From NCBI GenBank assembly GCA_012959765.1, contig DUCO01000010.1, positions 1 through 64,000 of the forward strand: a DNA stretch of 64,000 nucleotides, in the 5' to 3' direction. Shown in pieces: positions 35,486 to 46,344 of this stretch; positions within the stretch are counted from its first letter, which is position 1, and the number at the start of each line of letters is the position of its first letter. The DNA comes from Dehalococcoidia bacterium. Its GTDB lineage: Bacteria; Chloroflexota; Dehalococcoidia; Lucifugimonadales; Lucifugimonadaceae. Below the pieces are notes generated by a model. It ran no database searches and was not told the DNA's origin. It saw only the letters and a list, made by a program, of their open reading frames with translations. The translations under genes were made by a program, and so were the position numbers.

Positions 35486-37003
35486 TTGGAAATTGCAGTT
35501 GTTCAAAGTGACGTTGTTGATACCGAAGCCGATGTGCTGGTTGTGAACCTGTTCGAGGGCGTCACATCTCCAGGAGGAGCGACCGGTGCAGTTGATTCGG
35601 CGATTGGGGGTCTGATATCTGAACTGATTTCTGACGGTGAAATCAGTGGTCGTGCAAGTGAACTCACGCTAATTCACACGCCAAACTCTGCCTATCCCGC
35701 CTTCAAGCCATCTCGGGTTCTGGTCGCTGGTCTCGGCAAAGACGATTCAATAAACCTCGATGGAATCCGCAGGGTGTCGGCATCGGTTATTCGCAAACTG
35801 CGGTCACTGGGGGCAAAACAAGCGGCGATGGTTGTTCATGGCGCTGGAATTGGCGGTATCGAGCCATCGGCCGCAACACAGTCGCTTGTCGAAGGGGCGC
35901 TACTGGGTGCATACCGATTCCTGAAATACCGAACTACGGACAAAGAGAGAAAATCCGACGTTGAGAAGATCATCATCGTCGAAAGTGATCCGTCGAAAAT
36001 CGATGCCATCAACACTGGTATCACGAACGGCACTGCCTACTCGCAGGCAGAAATCCTCGCACGCGACCTGGTGAACGAACCTGCCAATAAGCTTTCGCCT
36101 GCCGATTTGGCTTCGGTTGCCGAACAGGTTGCGAAAGACAACGGACTTACCTGCACGGTTCTCGAAGAAGCCGATGTAACCAAGCTTGGAATGGGCGCCT
36201 ACGTGGGTGTGTCGCAGGGTGGATCTCGTCCGCTCAAGTTCATTCATATGACATACGAAGGCGACGTTGGGAACTCCGAGAACAACCTGTGGCTAATCGG
36301 CAAGGGAATTACGTTCGATAGCGGTGGTATTTCACTCAAGCCCGGAGCTGGAATGGGCAAGATGAAGGGCGACATGGGTGGTGGTGCATCTGTAATCGCG
36401 GCAATTCGGGCCATTTCGCAGCTCAAGCCGAAAATCAACGTGCACGCAGTTTGTGCGGCTACCGACAACATGCCCGGCGGATCGGCACAGCGTCCAGGCG
36501 ACGTTGTGACAGCCATGAATGGCATGACGATAGAGATCGACAACACTGATGCTGAAGGCCGATTAACACTTGCCGACGCTATTGGATACGCCCTTTCGAA
36601 GGATGCTGTTCGATTAGTCGACGTAGCGACTCTCACCGGAGCTGCCCGTATTGCGCTCGGAGATGGCGTTAGTCCGGTGTTTGGGAATGACGACGATCTG
36701 GTGAATGCCGTTCTTGAGGCGAGCGAAGGAGTCGGAGAGTCGATGTGGCGGCTTCCGCTTGATTCGGTCACCAAGCGTCAGAACTCTTCGAAGATCGCTG
36801 ATTTGAAGAACACAGGCGGTCGTGGCGGTGGTTCAACGACTGCTGCTCACTTCATTTCAGACTTTGCTGGCGATACGCCGTGGGTGCACATTGACGTGGC
36901 CGCGACCTCGATGCTGGACAGTACGAGGGGCTGGATGCCTGCCGGTGCGACCGGTGTACCGACCCGTTCGCTGATCGAACTGGCGATGCGGATGGGTGGC
37001 TAA
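35486..37003 (+). CDS. pepA: Leucyl aminopeptidase (M17 family)
   Basis: A cytosolic dizinc aminopeptidase of family M17 that removes N-terminal residues from peptides. The N-terminal macro-like domain (about 1-165) is followed by the catalytic domain with the metal and catalytic residues in KGITFDSGGISLKPG, GDMGGGASV and NTDAEGRL. The DAEGR loop and the C-terminal WMPAGATGVPTRSL are standard. At 505 residues it has the normal length. TTG 35486 has AGGAG at nine bases. PepA in E. coli also binds DNA for Xer recombination; nothing here tests that. A tRNA-His gene follows. Confidence 0.96.
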   Translation: MEIAVVQSDVVDTEADVLVVNLFEGVTSPGGATGAVDSAIGGLISELISDGEISGRASELTLIHTPNSAYPAFKPSRVLVAGLGKDDSINLDGIRRVSASVIRKLRSLGAKQAAMVVHGAGIGGIEPSAATQSLVEGALLGAYRFLKYRTTDKERKSDVEKIIIVESDPSKIDAINTGITNGTAYSQAEILARDLVNEPANKLSPADLASVAEQVAKDNGLTCTVLEEADVTKLGMGAYVGVSQGGSRPLKFIHMTYEGDVGNSENNLWLIGKGITFDSGGISLKPGAGMGKMKGDMGGGASVIAAIRAISQLKPKINVHAVCAATDNMPGGSAQRPGDVVTAMNGMTIEIDNTDAEGRLTLADAIGYALSKDAVRLVDVATLTGAARIALGDGVSPVFGNDDDLVNAVLEASEGVGESMWRLPLDSVTKRQNSSKIADLKNTGGRGGGSTTAAHFISDFAGDTPWVHIDVAATSMLDSTRGWMPAGATGVPTRSLIELAMRMGG

Positions 37004-37123
37004 AGCACAGTAGAGCCATCTGAAGACCAGCAAAACTAAACGCTAAATAGAAGAGCGTTCGTTGGCTGAGATTGATTCGGTCGGACGACGGCAAATCAGA
37101 CTCGAAAATCGAGCGTTCTCAAA

Positions 37124-37152
37124 TTGACCGTCAACGGTACCGATGCTAGCGT
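37124..37152 (+). promoter_or_regulatory. Probable sigma-70-type promoter for tRNA-His
   Basis: TTGACC at 37124-37129, a 17-base spacer, and TAGCGT at 37147-37152. The predicted start of transcription (about 37159) is a few bases before the mature tRNA end. Inference from consensus only. Confidence 0.5.
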
Positions 37153-37163
37153 TTAACGCCTGT

Positions 37164-37239
37164 GGTGGGCGTAGTGAAGAGGTTATCACGCTAGGTTGTG
37201 GCCCTGGAGACGAGGGTTCAATTCCCTCCGCTCACCCCA
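37164..37239 (+). tRNA. tRNA-His (anticodon GTG)
   Basis: Full cloverleaf: acceptor 37165-37171 with 37229-37235, D arm GTGA/TCAC, anticodon arm CTAGG/CCTGG with loop TTGTGGC (anticodon GTG), T arm GAGGG/CCCTC. G at 37164 is the expected G-1, opposite discriminator C 37236, the identity pair of tRNA-His. CCA is encoded (37237-37239). Confidence 0.95.
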
Positions 37240-37365
37240 TATTTTCAGTTCGGTTATCCGATTTTGTTTGATCTGAATAATCCTGAACTCGAACTGTTTC
37301 GTGCAGTTGGAGTCTCGGGTAAGATTGAACTCGCAAGAAGCCCCGTGAAAAGGGTTATTTTCCTG

Positions 37366-37442
37366 CGCCCGTAGCTCAGTGGATTAGAGCATCTGGCTTC
37401 GAACCAGAGGGTCGGGGGTTCGAGTCCCTCCGGGCGTGCCAT
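37366..37442 (+). tRNA. tRNA-Arg (anticodon TCG)
   Basis: Cloverleaf with acceptor 37366-37372 paired with 37432-37438, D arm GCTC/GAGC, anticodon stem TCTGG/CCAGA with loop CTTCGAA (anticodon TCG), T arm GGGGG-TTCGAGT-CCCTC-like, and encoded CCA (37440-37442). It lies 126 bases after tRNA-His and may share its transcript. Confidence 0.95.
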
Positions 37443-37460
37443 ATTGCACTTGAACTAGAG

Positions 37461-37490
37461 AAGCCTCCGTAGAAATGCGGGGGCTTTTCG
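37461..37490 (+). terminator. Probable terminator after tRNA-Arg
   Basis: A 9-bp stem with one G-T pair (37462-37470 with 37479-37487) followed by TTC; the T run is short. Confidence 0.55.
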
Positions 37491-37535
37491 CGTATTTACT
37501 CCAAAGTTGCTCTTCGTCCTTTCCCGTCTCTTTTT

Positions 37536-38081
37536 GTGCTGACCCTATTGGTCATGTTACTTACGGTCGCTTGTGGTACAGACGGATCCGACGGTCTTGA
37601 TGGTCCAGAAGGTCCCCAAGGTGTCCAAGGGCTCAAGGGTGGTACTAATCCAGAAGGTCCCGTAGGTCCAAATGGTAAAGACGGTTTAGATGGAGAGAAG
37701 AGTGACGCCGGAGCTCAAGGTGTTAAGGGTGATACTGGAGCTCAAGGACAATCTGGTAAAGCCGGAGTTGCCGGAGCAGATGGGATCGATGGTGAAGCGA
37801 TTGGTTTACCAGATCTTGAAGGTCCAAAGGGCATTCCTGAAATAGGTGAGCCGGGAAATCAAGGCGAAGTAGGTGCAGCCGGAGCAGCTATCGTTCGTAA
37901 TATACCTGCAGGCAACGCGTTAACCACACTCGACTCAACAGGCACAGTCGGCTGGTACACGTCTATGACGATCGGTGCAGACGGTCTTGGTTTGATTAGC
38001 TACTTTGACAGTACCAACACTGCTCTAAAAGTAGCTCACTGTGAGAACGCTTTCTGCGTTCCTTACTTCAGGCATAGATAG
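37536..38081 (+). CDS. Collagen-like lipoprotein with one C-x4-C repeat, probable truncation
   Basis: An exported stalk-like protein of 181 residues. The start is a short hydrophobic signal with lipobox LTVAC (C13). Residues about 15-115 are Gly-x-x triplets of the bacterial collagen type (GPEGPQGVQG, GDTGAQGQSGKAG), interrupted in a few places. The last about 45 residues contain one repeat with GADGLGLISYFD and HCENAFC, the same pattern as the seven-repeat protein at 8165. The reading frame ends just after this single repeat, so the protein looks like a stalk whose repeat head was lost. GTG 37536 gives a very short signal; a non-standard start slightly upstream would give a better one. Two tRNA genes precede it and a tRNA fragment follows, suggesting local rearrangement. 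Confidence 0.7.
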   Translation: MLTLLVMLLTVACGTDGSDGLDGPEGPQGVQGLKGGTNPEGPVGPNGKDGLDGEKSDAGAQGVKGDTGAQGQSGKAGVAGADGIDGEAIGLPDLEGPKGIPEIGEPGNQGEVGAAGAAIVRNIPAGNALTTLDSTGTVGWYTSMTIGADGLGLISYFDSTNTALKVAHCENAFCVPYFRHR

Positions 38082-38211
38082 CTAAACATTCGTTCTTAGC
38101 CGGTCTCTTTTTTTGTTACTGATTGTTGAAAATGAGGAAGAGACGTACGTAGCGACGTCAGTTTTTTTTATTAGTAAACAGGTTGTTGCTGATTCGGTGG
38201 TTCCATTCGAA

Positions 38212-38261
38212 ACTGCTTTGTAAGCAGGAGGTAGCGAGTTCGAGTCTCGCAAGCTCCACCA
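38212..38261 (+). pseudogene. 3' fragment of tRNA-Thr (anticodon TGT)
   Basis: Fifty bases correspond to the anticodon arm (loop TTTGTAA, anticodon TGT), variable loop, a perfect T arm (GCGAG/CTCGC), the 3' acceptor strand AAGCTCC, A and CCA. The matching 5' acceptor strand (GGAGCTT) and a D arm are not found upstream. Such 3' fragments are left when elements integrate into tRNA genes. Confidence 0.6.
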
Positions 38262-38284
38262 AACTGAAATTGATCGATCGCTTC

Positions 38285-39679
38285 TCAGTGTCGGGGTGCG
38301 TCACCGGCTTTGGCTTGTAGGCGATCTAGCTCAGTCAGCATCACGGCCTGTACCTCTGCAAACTCTGGCAGCCCGTAAACATTGTTCATTTCGCGCGGGT
38401 CGGCCTCGAGATCGTAGAGTTCCCACTCGGCTTCGATATTTATTTCGGGATTGTGCGTGTCCTCAAGCGTGACTCCGTAGTAGAAGATCAGTTTGTACCG
38501 CTCGTTTCGAACACCATAATTCGGGATAACTTTGTGCCCGATAGTGTGCATCCAGTAGCGATAGTAGAGGCTGTCTTGCCAGTCATCCGGAGCCGCTCCT
38601 TCGAGCATTTCTCTGCCTGATGAGCCTTGAACTTCGTCGGGCACCTCAACACCTGCGTAGTCCATAAACGTCGGTGCGAAATCGACGTTTAACAGCATGT
38701 CGGAACCGACCGATCCTGCCTCTATTTTCCCTGGTAGCCGTGCGATGAACGGCATCCTGAGCGATTCCTCGTACATAAATCGCTTGTCGTGCCAGCCGTG
38801 ATCGCCAAGGAACATGCCCTGATCGGAGGTGTAAACGACCAGCGTGTTTTCAGTGAGATCGTGCTCGTCGAGGTAATCGAGCAGCGTGCCGACGCTATCG
38901 TCTACGGCCTGAATAGTGCGAGTGTAATCAGTGATGTATCGCTGGTACGCCCACTTTCGCTTTTCATCCTGCGAAATCCCGAGTGGTGGATCGAACTTGA
39001 GGTTGGGCTTGCGCGTGTCTTCAACTCGAATCGAGGTGATCTTCACCGCTTCCGACCTCGTCTTGTAGTCGTCCATCAGGGTTTCCGGCTCCGGGAACTC
39101 ACCTTCGACTCCGAGATTTTCGTGACGTTTGGCGGGGATCCACGATGAGTGTGGGGCTTTGTGATGAACCATCAGGAAGAACGGATTTTTGCTATCGCGA
39201 GAATCGAGCCAGTCGATAGCGAAATCGGTAATTAGGTCGGTTACGTAGCCTTCGTGTTGTTTCTCAACGCCATTCTCGATCATCATCGGATCGTAGTAGT
39301 CACCCTGACCCGGCAAAATGTTCCAGTGGTCGAATCCCTGAGGGTTGCTTTCTTCGTTGTTTCCAAGATGCCACTTGCCGACGATCGCCGTGTCATACCC
39401 AGCCTGCTTGAGCAATTTTTGGGATTGAATCGGACGTGAACTGTCGATCTCGTCATCGAGAGTTTTAACCTCGTTAACGTGGCTGTACTGACCTGTCAGA
39501 ATCGTTGCTCGACTCGGTGTGCACAAGGCATTCGTGCAGAAGGTGTTGGTGAGTCTTACGCCCTGGTCGGCAAGTCGATCGATGTGAGGTGTGTGATTGA
39601 TCTGGCTTCCGTACGCCGAAATGGCGTGGGCAGCGTGATCGTCCGACATGATGTAGAGGATATTTGGGCGGGTGCTCAT
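38285..39679 (-). CDS. Sulfatase
   Basis: A type I sulfatase of 464 residues that hydrolyses sulfate esters using a formylglycine made from a cysteine. The maturation motif is C53-T-P-S-R57 (ALCTPSRATILTG). Calcium-site residues D13 and D14 (MSDDH) and the later TSDQGMFLGDHG motif are intact, and GKWHLG is typical. It resembles sulfatases of the choline-sulfatase/arylsulfatase group. There is no signal peptide after ATG 39679, so it may be cytoplasmic. The start at ATG 39679 gives the usual RPNILYIMSDD opening; an in-frame TTG upstream adds an unlikely leader. No sulfatase-modifying gene is nearby. Sulfated marine polysaccharides or small sulfate esters are plausible substrates. Confidence 0.93.
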   Translation of the reverse strand: MSTRPNILYIMSDDHAAHAISAYGSQINHTPHIDRLADQGVRLTNTFCTNALCTPSRATILTGQYSHVNEVKTLDDEIDSSRPIQSQKLLKQAGYDTAIVGKWHLGNNEESNPQGFDHWNILPGQGDYYDPMMIENGVEKQHEGYVTDLITDFAIDWLDSRDSKNPFFLMVHHKAPHSSWIPAKRHENLGVEGEFPEPETLMDDYKTRSEAVKITSIRVEDTRKPNLKFDPPLGISQDEKRKWAYQRYITDYTRTIQAVDDSVGTLLDYLDEHDLTENTLVVYTSDQGMFLGDHGWHDKRFMYEESLRMPFIARLPGKIEAGSVGSDMLLNVDFAPTFMDYAGVEVPDEVQGSSGREMLEGAAPDDWQDSLYYRYWMHTIGHKVIPNYGVRNERYKLIFYYGVTLEDTHNPEINIEAEWELYDLEADPREMNNVYGLPEFAEVQAVMLTELDRLQAKAGDAPRH

Positions 39680-40305
39680 GTATGACTCCAGTTTTGAATT
39701 CAGTAGGTTGGTTGAATCGTCTGGTGTCAACCCAGAGATTGTTACTTTACGCGTGTGGAAATCTCGAGGGAACTCGAAAAGACTTTGAACTTCGTAGGAT
39801 TATCAAATAATTGACACGTAGAGTCGTTCCTCATCGGAGTTTGCTACCCAGAGAGCTGTCCACCGCACATATCCCTACGACGCACAGGGCGCCCGTGCCT
39901 CCATACGGCCTGCAGAGGCACGGCTTGCATAACTACTGGCCAGACTACTATCGGCTAAGAAGTGGCACGGGGTCAGAAAAGACCAGCCGGATACGGGATA
40001 CCGGCTACCGCAATTCAGTCGATCCCGAAGTCGGTTGGCGTCAACATTGGCGTCAAACCGAAGATTTCAAAACCCCGCAGTGCAGAAATCGCTGAGAGTG
40101 ATTCGAGTTTGGTGGGCCCGTCAGCCCAGTAGAAGTAAATCTGGTATTGACCTTGCAGTCTCCGCCTAACACAGAAGTTGCCAGACGGATTCGGTGGTTA
40201 GTTTGGTAAACAACTAAGGTCGTGATTCATCCTGAAGGCGATTGCACTTTGCTGATCAGGAAATGATCGTGAACTTACGGTAACCCAGGTATTTTTGGAA
40301 GTTAA
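39680..40305. other. Gene-poor stretch with remnants
   Basis: About 625 bases. A 9-bp hairpin lies at 39893-39923 without a T run. On the minus strand, 40018-40206 is an open frame without a start; its composition looks protein-like (YFYWADGPTKLESL, ISALRGFEIF) and it ends in a stop. It may be the end of a decayed gene. TTGGCGTCAA occurs twice, at 40035 and 40047. Nothing else is recognisable. Confidence 0.4.
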
Positions 40306-40452
40306 ATGTCACTTAGCGCCATATGTGCCCGAACAAATCGTATCTCCGGAATCGACGAGCAGGGCGACGGGCACCTAGATTGGACAAAACATCTCCGGTA
40401 TTTGGATGCAGAGAATGGGGATTATGTAGAAGACAAATGCGAGTGTGCTTAA
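40306..40452 (+). CDS. Possible small protein of 48 residues
   Basis: An open frame from ATG 40306 with GGAAG 5 bases upstream. The product is charged and soluble (GIDEQGDGHLDW, DAENGDYVEDKCECA). Its TAA overlaps the stop of the convergent excisionase-like gene in a shared TTAA, an arrangement seen at two other gene ends in this window. No family is recognised and coding status is uncertain. Confidence 0.25.
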   Translation: MSLSAICARTNRISGIDEQGDGHLDWTKHLRYLDAENGDYVEDKCECA

Positions 40453-40763
40453 CACGTTGAAAAACGAGAGTGGTATTTATCGGATTTTGGCCCGGGCCCG
40501 CATCGGATACTGTGGATCAACAACCGAAAAGCGCACGATTGAGCTCTATGCCTGTTATTTCGATATCGCCTGACGAATTCCTCGAGGGAGTCAACCGGGA
40601 TCAAGCGGCTGCGTCCCACTTTTATGCTTTCCAACTCACCGTTCGTCAGGAGCTTGTACAGGTTTGTCCTTGAGAGTGAGAGACGCTCTGCCGCCTCATT
40701 AATCCTCAGCAATAATTTCCCGTCTGGTACTTCGGTGACCGGTTGGTATGGGCGAGTTTCCAT
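40449..40763 (-). CDS. Excisionase-type helix-turn-helix DNA-binding protein
   Basis: A 104-residue protein with a MerR-like HTH domain of the excisionase family (HTH_17). The region LLRINEAAERLSLSRTNLYK, then LTNGELESIKVGRSRLIPVDSLEEFV, matches the family pattern of helix, turn, recognition helix and a short wing. These small proteins direct excision of integrated elements or act as minor regulators. ATG 40763 is chosen; a longer frame back to 41066 would run antisense through the next gene. The last about 35 residues (HRAQSCAFRLLIH and beyond) do not look like the family, so the tail may be frameshifted. It is divergent from an enolase-superfamily gene, which it might regulate. No integrase is present. 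Confidence 0.7.
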   Translation of the reverse strand: METRPYQPVTEVPDGKLLLRINEAAERLSLSRTNLYKLLTNGELESIKVGRSRLIPVDSLEEFVRRYRNNRHRAQSCAFRLLIHSIRCGPGPKSDKYHSRFSTC

Positions 40764-40829
40764 AGAAGGGCTGAAGTGGATAGTGATGACACATTCCGTT
40801 ACTGTTCCATCCACCCGTAAGGCGATCAA

Positions 40830-42002
40830 ATGAAAATCACCAACATCCGTACCTACATAGTCGACCCGCTCATTCTGACCGGTAGTGGACGACGAAGGCC
40901 TCTCCGCTGGATGTTCGTTCGTGTCGATACCGACGAGGGAATCACTGGCTGGGGAGAGGGCAGCTCCTACCCATATCACGGATCCGACATGATCGGATTC
41001 GGTGTTCTGGCCGCACGCGACGCGCTCATCGGCGAAGATCCCACCAGCATTGAGCCACTCTGGCAAAAACTATTCCGACGACACACATCCGTGGGTGCCC
41101 GCGGTATTGCATCAGGCGTGGTCAGCGCAATCGATATCGCTCTCTGGGACATCACTGGCAAAGCGGCGAACAAGCCGGTGTACCAGCTGCTCGGCGGCAA
41201 GATGAGGGATGATGTAGACCTTTACGCCAATGGCTGGTTCGATGGCTGCGAAACACCTGACCAGTACGCACAAGCGGCCCGAGACGTCGTGCTCGCAGCC
41301 GGTCACACTGCCCTCAAACTATCCCCACTTCGTCAAGACGAAGCCAACCTTCGCACCGGAGGAATCTCACCGGAAGCTGCCGACGCCGCATCCGACATCG
41401 TGGCAGCCATCCGTGAAACCGTCGGTCCGAACCACGAAATACTCATCGACGCACACGGCAACTTCAACGTTCCCACGGCTGTTCGTCTTGGCAATCGACT
41501 ATACGAGGAATCCAATATTGGCTGGTTCGAAGAACCGGTGCCAGCCGAGAGCAACGCCGCACTCAAACTCATTCGACCCCAGATGTCAGTCCCGATCAGC
41601 ATCGGTGAGCGGCTCTTCACCCGCCACGACTTTGTCGAAATTTTCGAATCTAGACTAGCCGACTACATCATGCCCGATATCTGCCTGGCCGGAGGCATCA
41701 CTGAAATGCGCAAGATCGCCAACATGGCCGAGGCGTACCACATACCGTTCAGCCCACACGATGCGATGGGCTCGTTGCAGATCGTCTCTGGAGCACAGCT
41801 TTGCATGACTCTCCCCAACTTCTATCGACTTGAGCACTCCATGGGTCGGATCGCCAGCTACAACCGCTACTTGCAAGAGCCGCTCAACTTCCACGATGGA
41901 AAAATCACGCTCTCAGACAAACCTGGCCTCGGTGTAGAGATGAACGTCGATGAAATAGAACGCACAGCAGTCCAAATGGAATTCCCCAAAGCACTTGTAT
42001 AA
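40830..42002 (+). CDS. Enolase-superfamily acid-sugar dehydratase-like enzyme
   Basis: An MR-subgroup enolase-superfamily protein of 390 residues with a complete active site: K163 (LKLSP), D207 and H209 (IDAHG), E234/E235 (FEEP), E260 (IGER), D283 (MPDI) and H310 (SPHDA). Such enzymes dehydrate sugar acids to 2-keto-3-deoxy acids. Compared with neighbours it uses more C-ending and CC-rich codons (for example long runs of GCC, ATC and CTC), which hints at a separate origin. It is divergent from an excisionase-like HTH gene 66 bases away and convergent with metA. TAAGGCG upstream of ATG 40830 fits a ribosome site. Confidence 0.9.
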   Translation: MKITNIRTYIVDPLILTGSGRRRPLRWMFVRVDTDEGITGWGEGSSYPYHGSDMIGFGVLAARDALIGEDPTSIEPLWQKLFRRHTSVGARGIASGVVSAIDIALWDITGKAANKPVYQLLGGKMRDDVDLYANGWFDGCETPDQYAQAARDVVLAAGHTALKLSPLRQDEANLRTGGISPEAADAASDIVAAIRETVGPNHEILIDAHGNFNVPTAVRLGNRLYEESNIGWFEEPVPAESNAALKLIRPQMSVPISIGERLFTRHDFVEIFESRLADYIMPDICLAGGITEMRKIANMAEAYHIPFSPHDAMGSLQIVSGAQLCMTLPNFYRLEHSMGRIASYNRYLQEPLNFHDGKITLSDKPGLGVEMNVDEIERTAVQMEFPKALV

Positions 42003-42143
42003 CCCCACCCGCAAAAGACCCCGATGAATTCTCAGAGCCTTTCAGTTTGAGTTCATATGGCAACAGAATCAGGAAATGGCGCGGTGATGTCGGACATTCC
42101 CTAAGGGCTAGAGGCCATTCTCGCCCTCGTTAGCAGCGCTTCC

Positions 42144-44770
<2,627 letters not shown>

Positions 44771-45439
44771 ATGCGAGTGATACTGGTCGGATGCGAATAC
44801 GTTGGTACGACAACTCTGGCTAATGCCATTGATGATTGGATGGACGCCAATATGGGCGTTCGATTTTCGCTGATCCATGATCACTGGAAGATTCCACACA
44901 CGTCGAGTCACCCAGACGACTCAACGCCGGAAGAGCAGGCCTGGTTGCTTGCCGCTACTCCGAAATTCAAAGAAATGCACCAGCGTCACAGTCTGTACTA
45001 CCACGTTCAAGCTGGCACTTTCAGTCACGATGACGGCATGGTTGTTGGCGGTGCGATTGAAGACGGTGTTTACGGCCCGAAGTACTTCGATTACGGAGGG
45101 CCCGGGCACCGGCTGGATCGAGAAACCGTTCAGCACCAGTGGGAGAACACAATTCTTCACTTCACCGATGAGACGGTGTTGGTTCATGTGACTGCCGACA
45201 CCGAGGTGATCAAGCAGCGGATGCAGGACGATCCTCATGAGAACATGGTGATATCTGAAGGCGACATCGATCAGGTGAAATCGCGTTTTGGCGAACTTGT
45301 GGAATGGTCGGTTCTCGACAAGAAGATAGAAGTGGACAATAGTGGTTCAATTGAAGACACGCTGGCGCAGTTTGTTAACAAGATGGAGCCATACTTGACC
45401 GATAATGATCGCAATCGCATGAAAGCTCACTCGTCGTAA
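44771..45439 (+). CDS. P-loop-like protein without the Walker A lysine
   Basis: I do not recognise the precise family of this 222-residue protein. It opens [16 protein letters not shown], a hydrophobic strand followed by a loop in the position of a Walker A motif, but with Thr (T13) where the nucleotide-binding Lys should be. Later pieces resemble nucleotide kinases: a HDHWK segment, a [14 protein letters not shown] core, an [18 protein letters not shown] strand and Arg-rich helix. It may be a kinase-like fold with altered or lost catalysis. ATG 44771 has GGAG at eight bases. It starts a unit with a RimK-like ligase (two bases after its stop) and a RimB-like protease, so it probably acts with them. 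Confidence 0.7.
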   Translation: MRVILVGCEYVGTTTLANAIDDWMDANMGVRFSLIHDHWKIPHTSSHPDDSTPEEQAWLLAATPKFKEMHQRHSLYYHVQAGTFSHDDGMVVGGAIEDGVYGPKYFDYGGPGHRLDRETVQHQWENTILHFTDETVLVHVTADTEVIKQRMQDDPHENMVISEGDIDQVKSRFGELVEWSVLDKKIEVDNSGSIEDTLAQFVNKMEPYLTDNDRNRMKAHSS

Positions 45440-45441
45440 TA

Positions 45442-46344
45442 ATGAAACTCGGAATTCTTTCTCGTAGCCAGAATCTTTATTCGACTCGTCGACTGGTTGA
45501 AGCCGCCCAGATGCGGGATCACGAAGTGCGGGTTGTCGACTACTTGCGTTGCTACATGAACATCACCTCCCGCCATCCGGAAGTTCTGCTCCATGGCGAA
45601 GCACTTGAGTTCGATGCCGTGATGCCCCGAATTGCAGCCAGTAGAACGTTCTATGGCACATCGGTTGTTCGGCAGTTCGAGATGATGGGTGTTTACACGG
45701 CGAACGAATCCCAAGCGATCAGTCGTTCACGAGACAAGCTGCGATCGCTCCAGATCCTTTCTCGCACAGATATCGATATGCCTCACACAGGCTTTGCCGA
45801 ACAGACACAGGACTTTGATGGCCTGATTGAAGCTGTCGGGGGACCTCCGCTTGTTGTGAAGCTGTTGGAGGGCACTCAGGGCGTTGGAGTCGTGCTTGTT
45901 GAGTCGGAATCAGCTGCACGATCAGTAATCGATGCGTTTCGGCAGCTCGCTGCTCACTTTCTCGTGCAGGAGTTCATCAAAGAGGCGAATGGTCGGGATA
46001 TTCGTTGTCTGGTTATTGGCGATCAAGTTGTGGCTGCGATGGAACGCATTTCGGATGGCGCAGATTTCCGATCGAACCTGCACCGGGGCGGTACCACGCA
46101 TCAAATTGAACTAACCCCTGATGAGTTGGAGATTGCCAAGAAGGCCACCGAGGCTCTGGGGCTTGAGATTGCCGGCGTCGACATATTGCGATCTAACAGG
46201 GGCCCGCTTGTTATTGAAGTGAACTCGTCACCTGGAATCGAGGGGATCGAAACCGCAACTGGTGTTGATGTAGCGGGGATGATGATCGATCACGTTGAAA
46301 CTTCATTAGCGTCCAGAAAACCGGGTGGGCAGGTTTCAGCGTAA
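45442..46344 (+). CDS. rimK: RimK-like ATP-grasp ligase
   Basis: An ATP-grasp enzyme of the RimK branch, 300 residues. RimK of E. coli adds glutamates to the C-terminus of ribosomal protein S6. The N-terminal preATP-grasp part ([15 protein letters not shown]) resembles RimK closely. The ATP-grasp core contains K140 ([14 protein letters not shown]), the [16 protein letters not shown] strand and the metal-binding [10 protein letters not shown]. The natural target could be S6 or a different protein or peptide. It is tightly coupled to both neighbours: it begins two bases after the P-loop gene and its TAA shares one base with the ATG of the protease gene. Gene name by similarity. Confidence 0.88.
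   Translation: MKLGILSRSQNLYSTRRLVEAAQMRDHEVRVVDYLRCYMNITSRHPEVLLHGEALEFDAVMPRIAASRTFYGTSVVRQFEMMGVYTANESQAISRSRDKLRSLQILSRTDIDMPHTGFAEQTQDFDGLIEAVGGPPLVVKLLEGTQGVGVVLVESESAARSVIDAFRQLAAHFLVQEFIKEANGRDIRCLVIGDQVVAAMERISDGADFRSNLHRGGTTHQIELTPDELEIAKKATEALGLEIAGVDILRSNRGPLVIEVNSSPGIEGIETATGVDVAGMMIDHVETSLASRKPGGQVSA

Noticed and set aside
37254-37442. Minus-strand open frame beginning MARPEGLEPPT
   Set aside because: It is antisense to the tRNA-Arg gene; this protein-like string is a well-known false translation of tRNA-Arg antisense sequence.
38191-40199. Exact 12-base direct repeat GATTCGGTGGTT on both sides of the sulfatase gene, considered as attachment sites
   Set aside because: Matches of 12 bases are expected many times by chance in a window of this size, and no longer similarity surrounds it.
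40449-41066. Longer 205-residue version of the excisionase-like protein
   Set aside because: Its first 100 codons run antisense through the N-terminal coding part of the enolase gene at 40830 and do not look like protein; the ATG at 40763 is sufficient.
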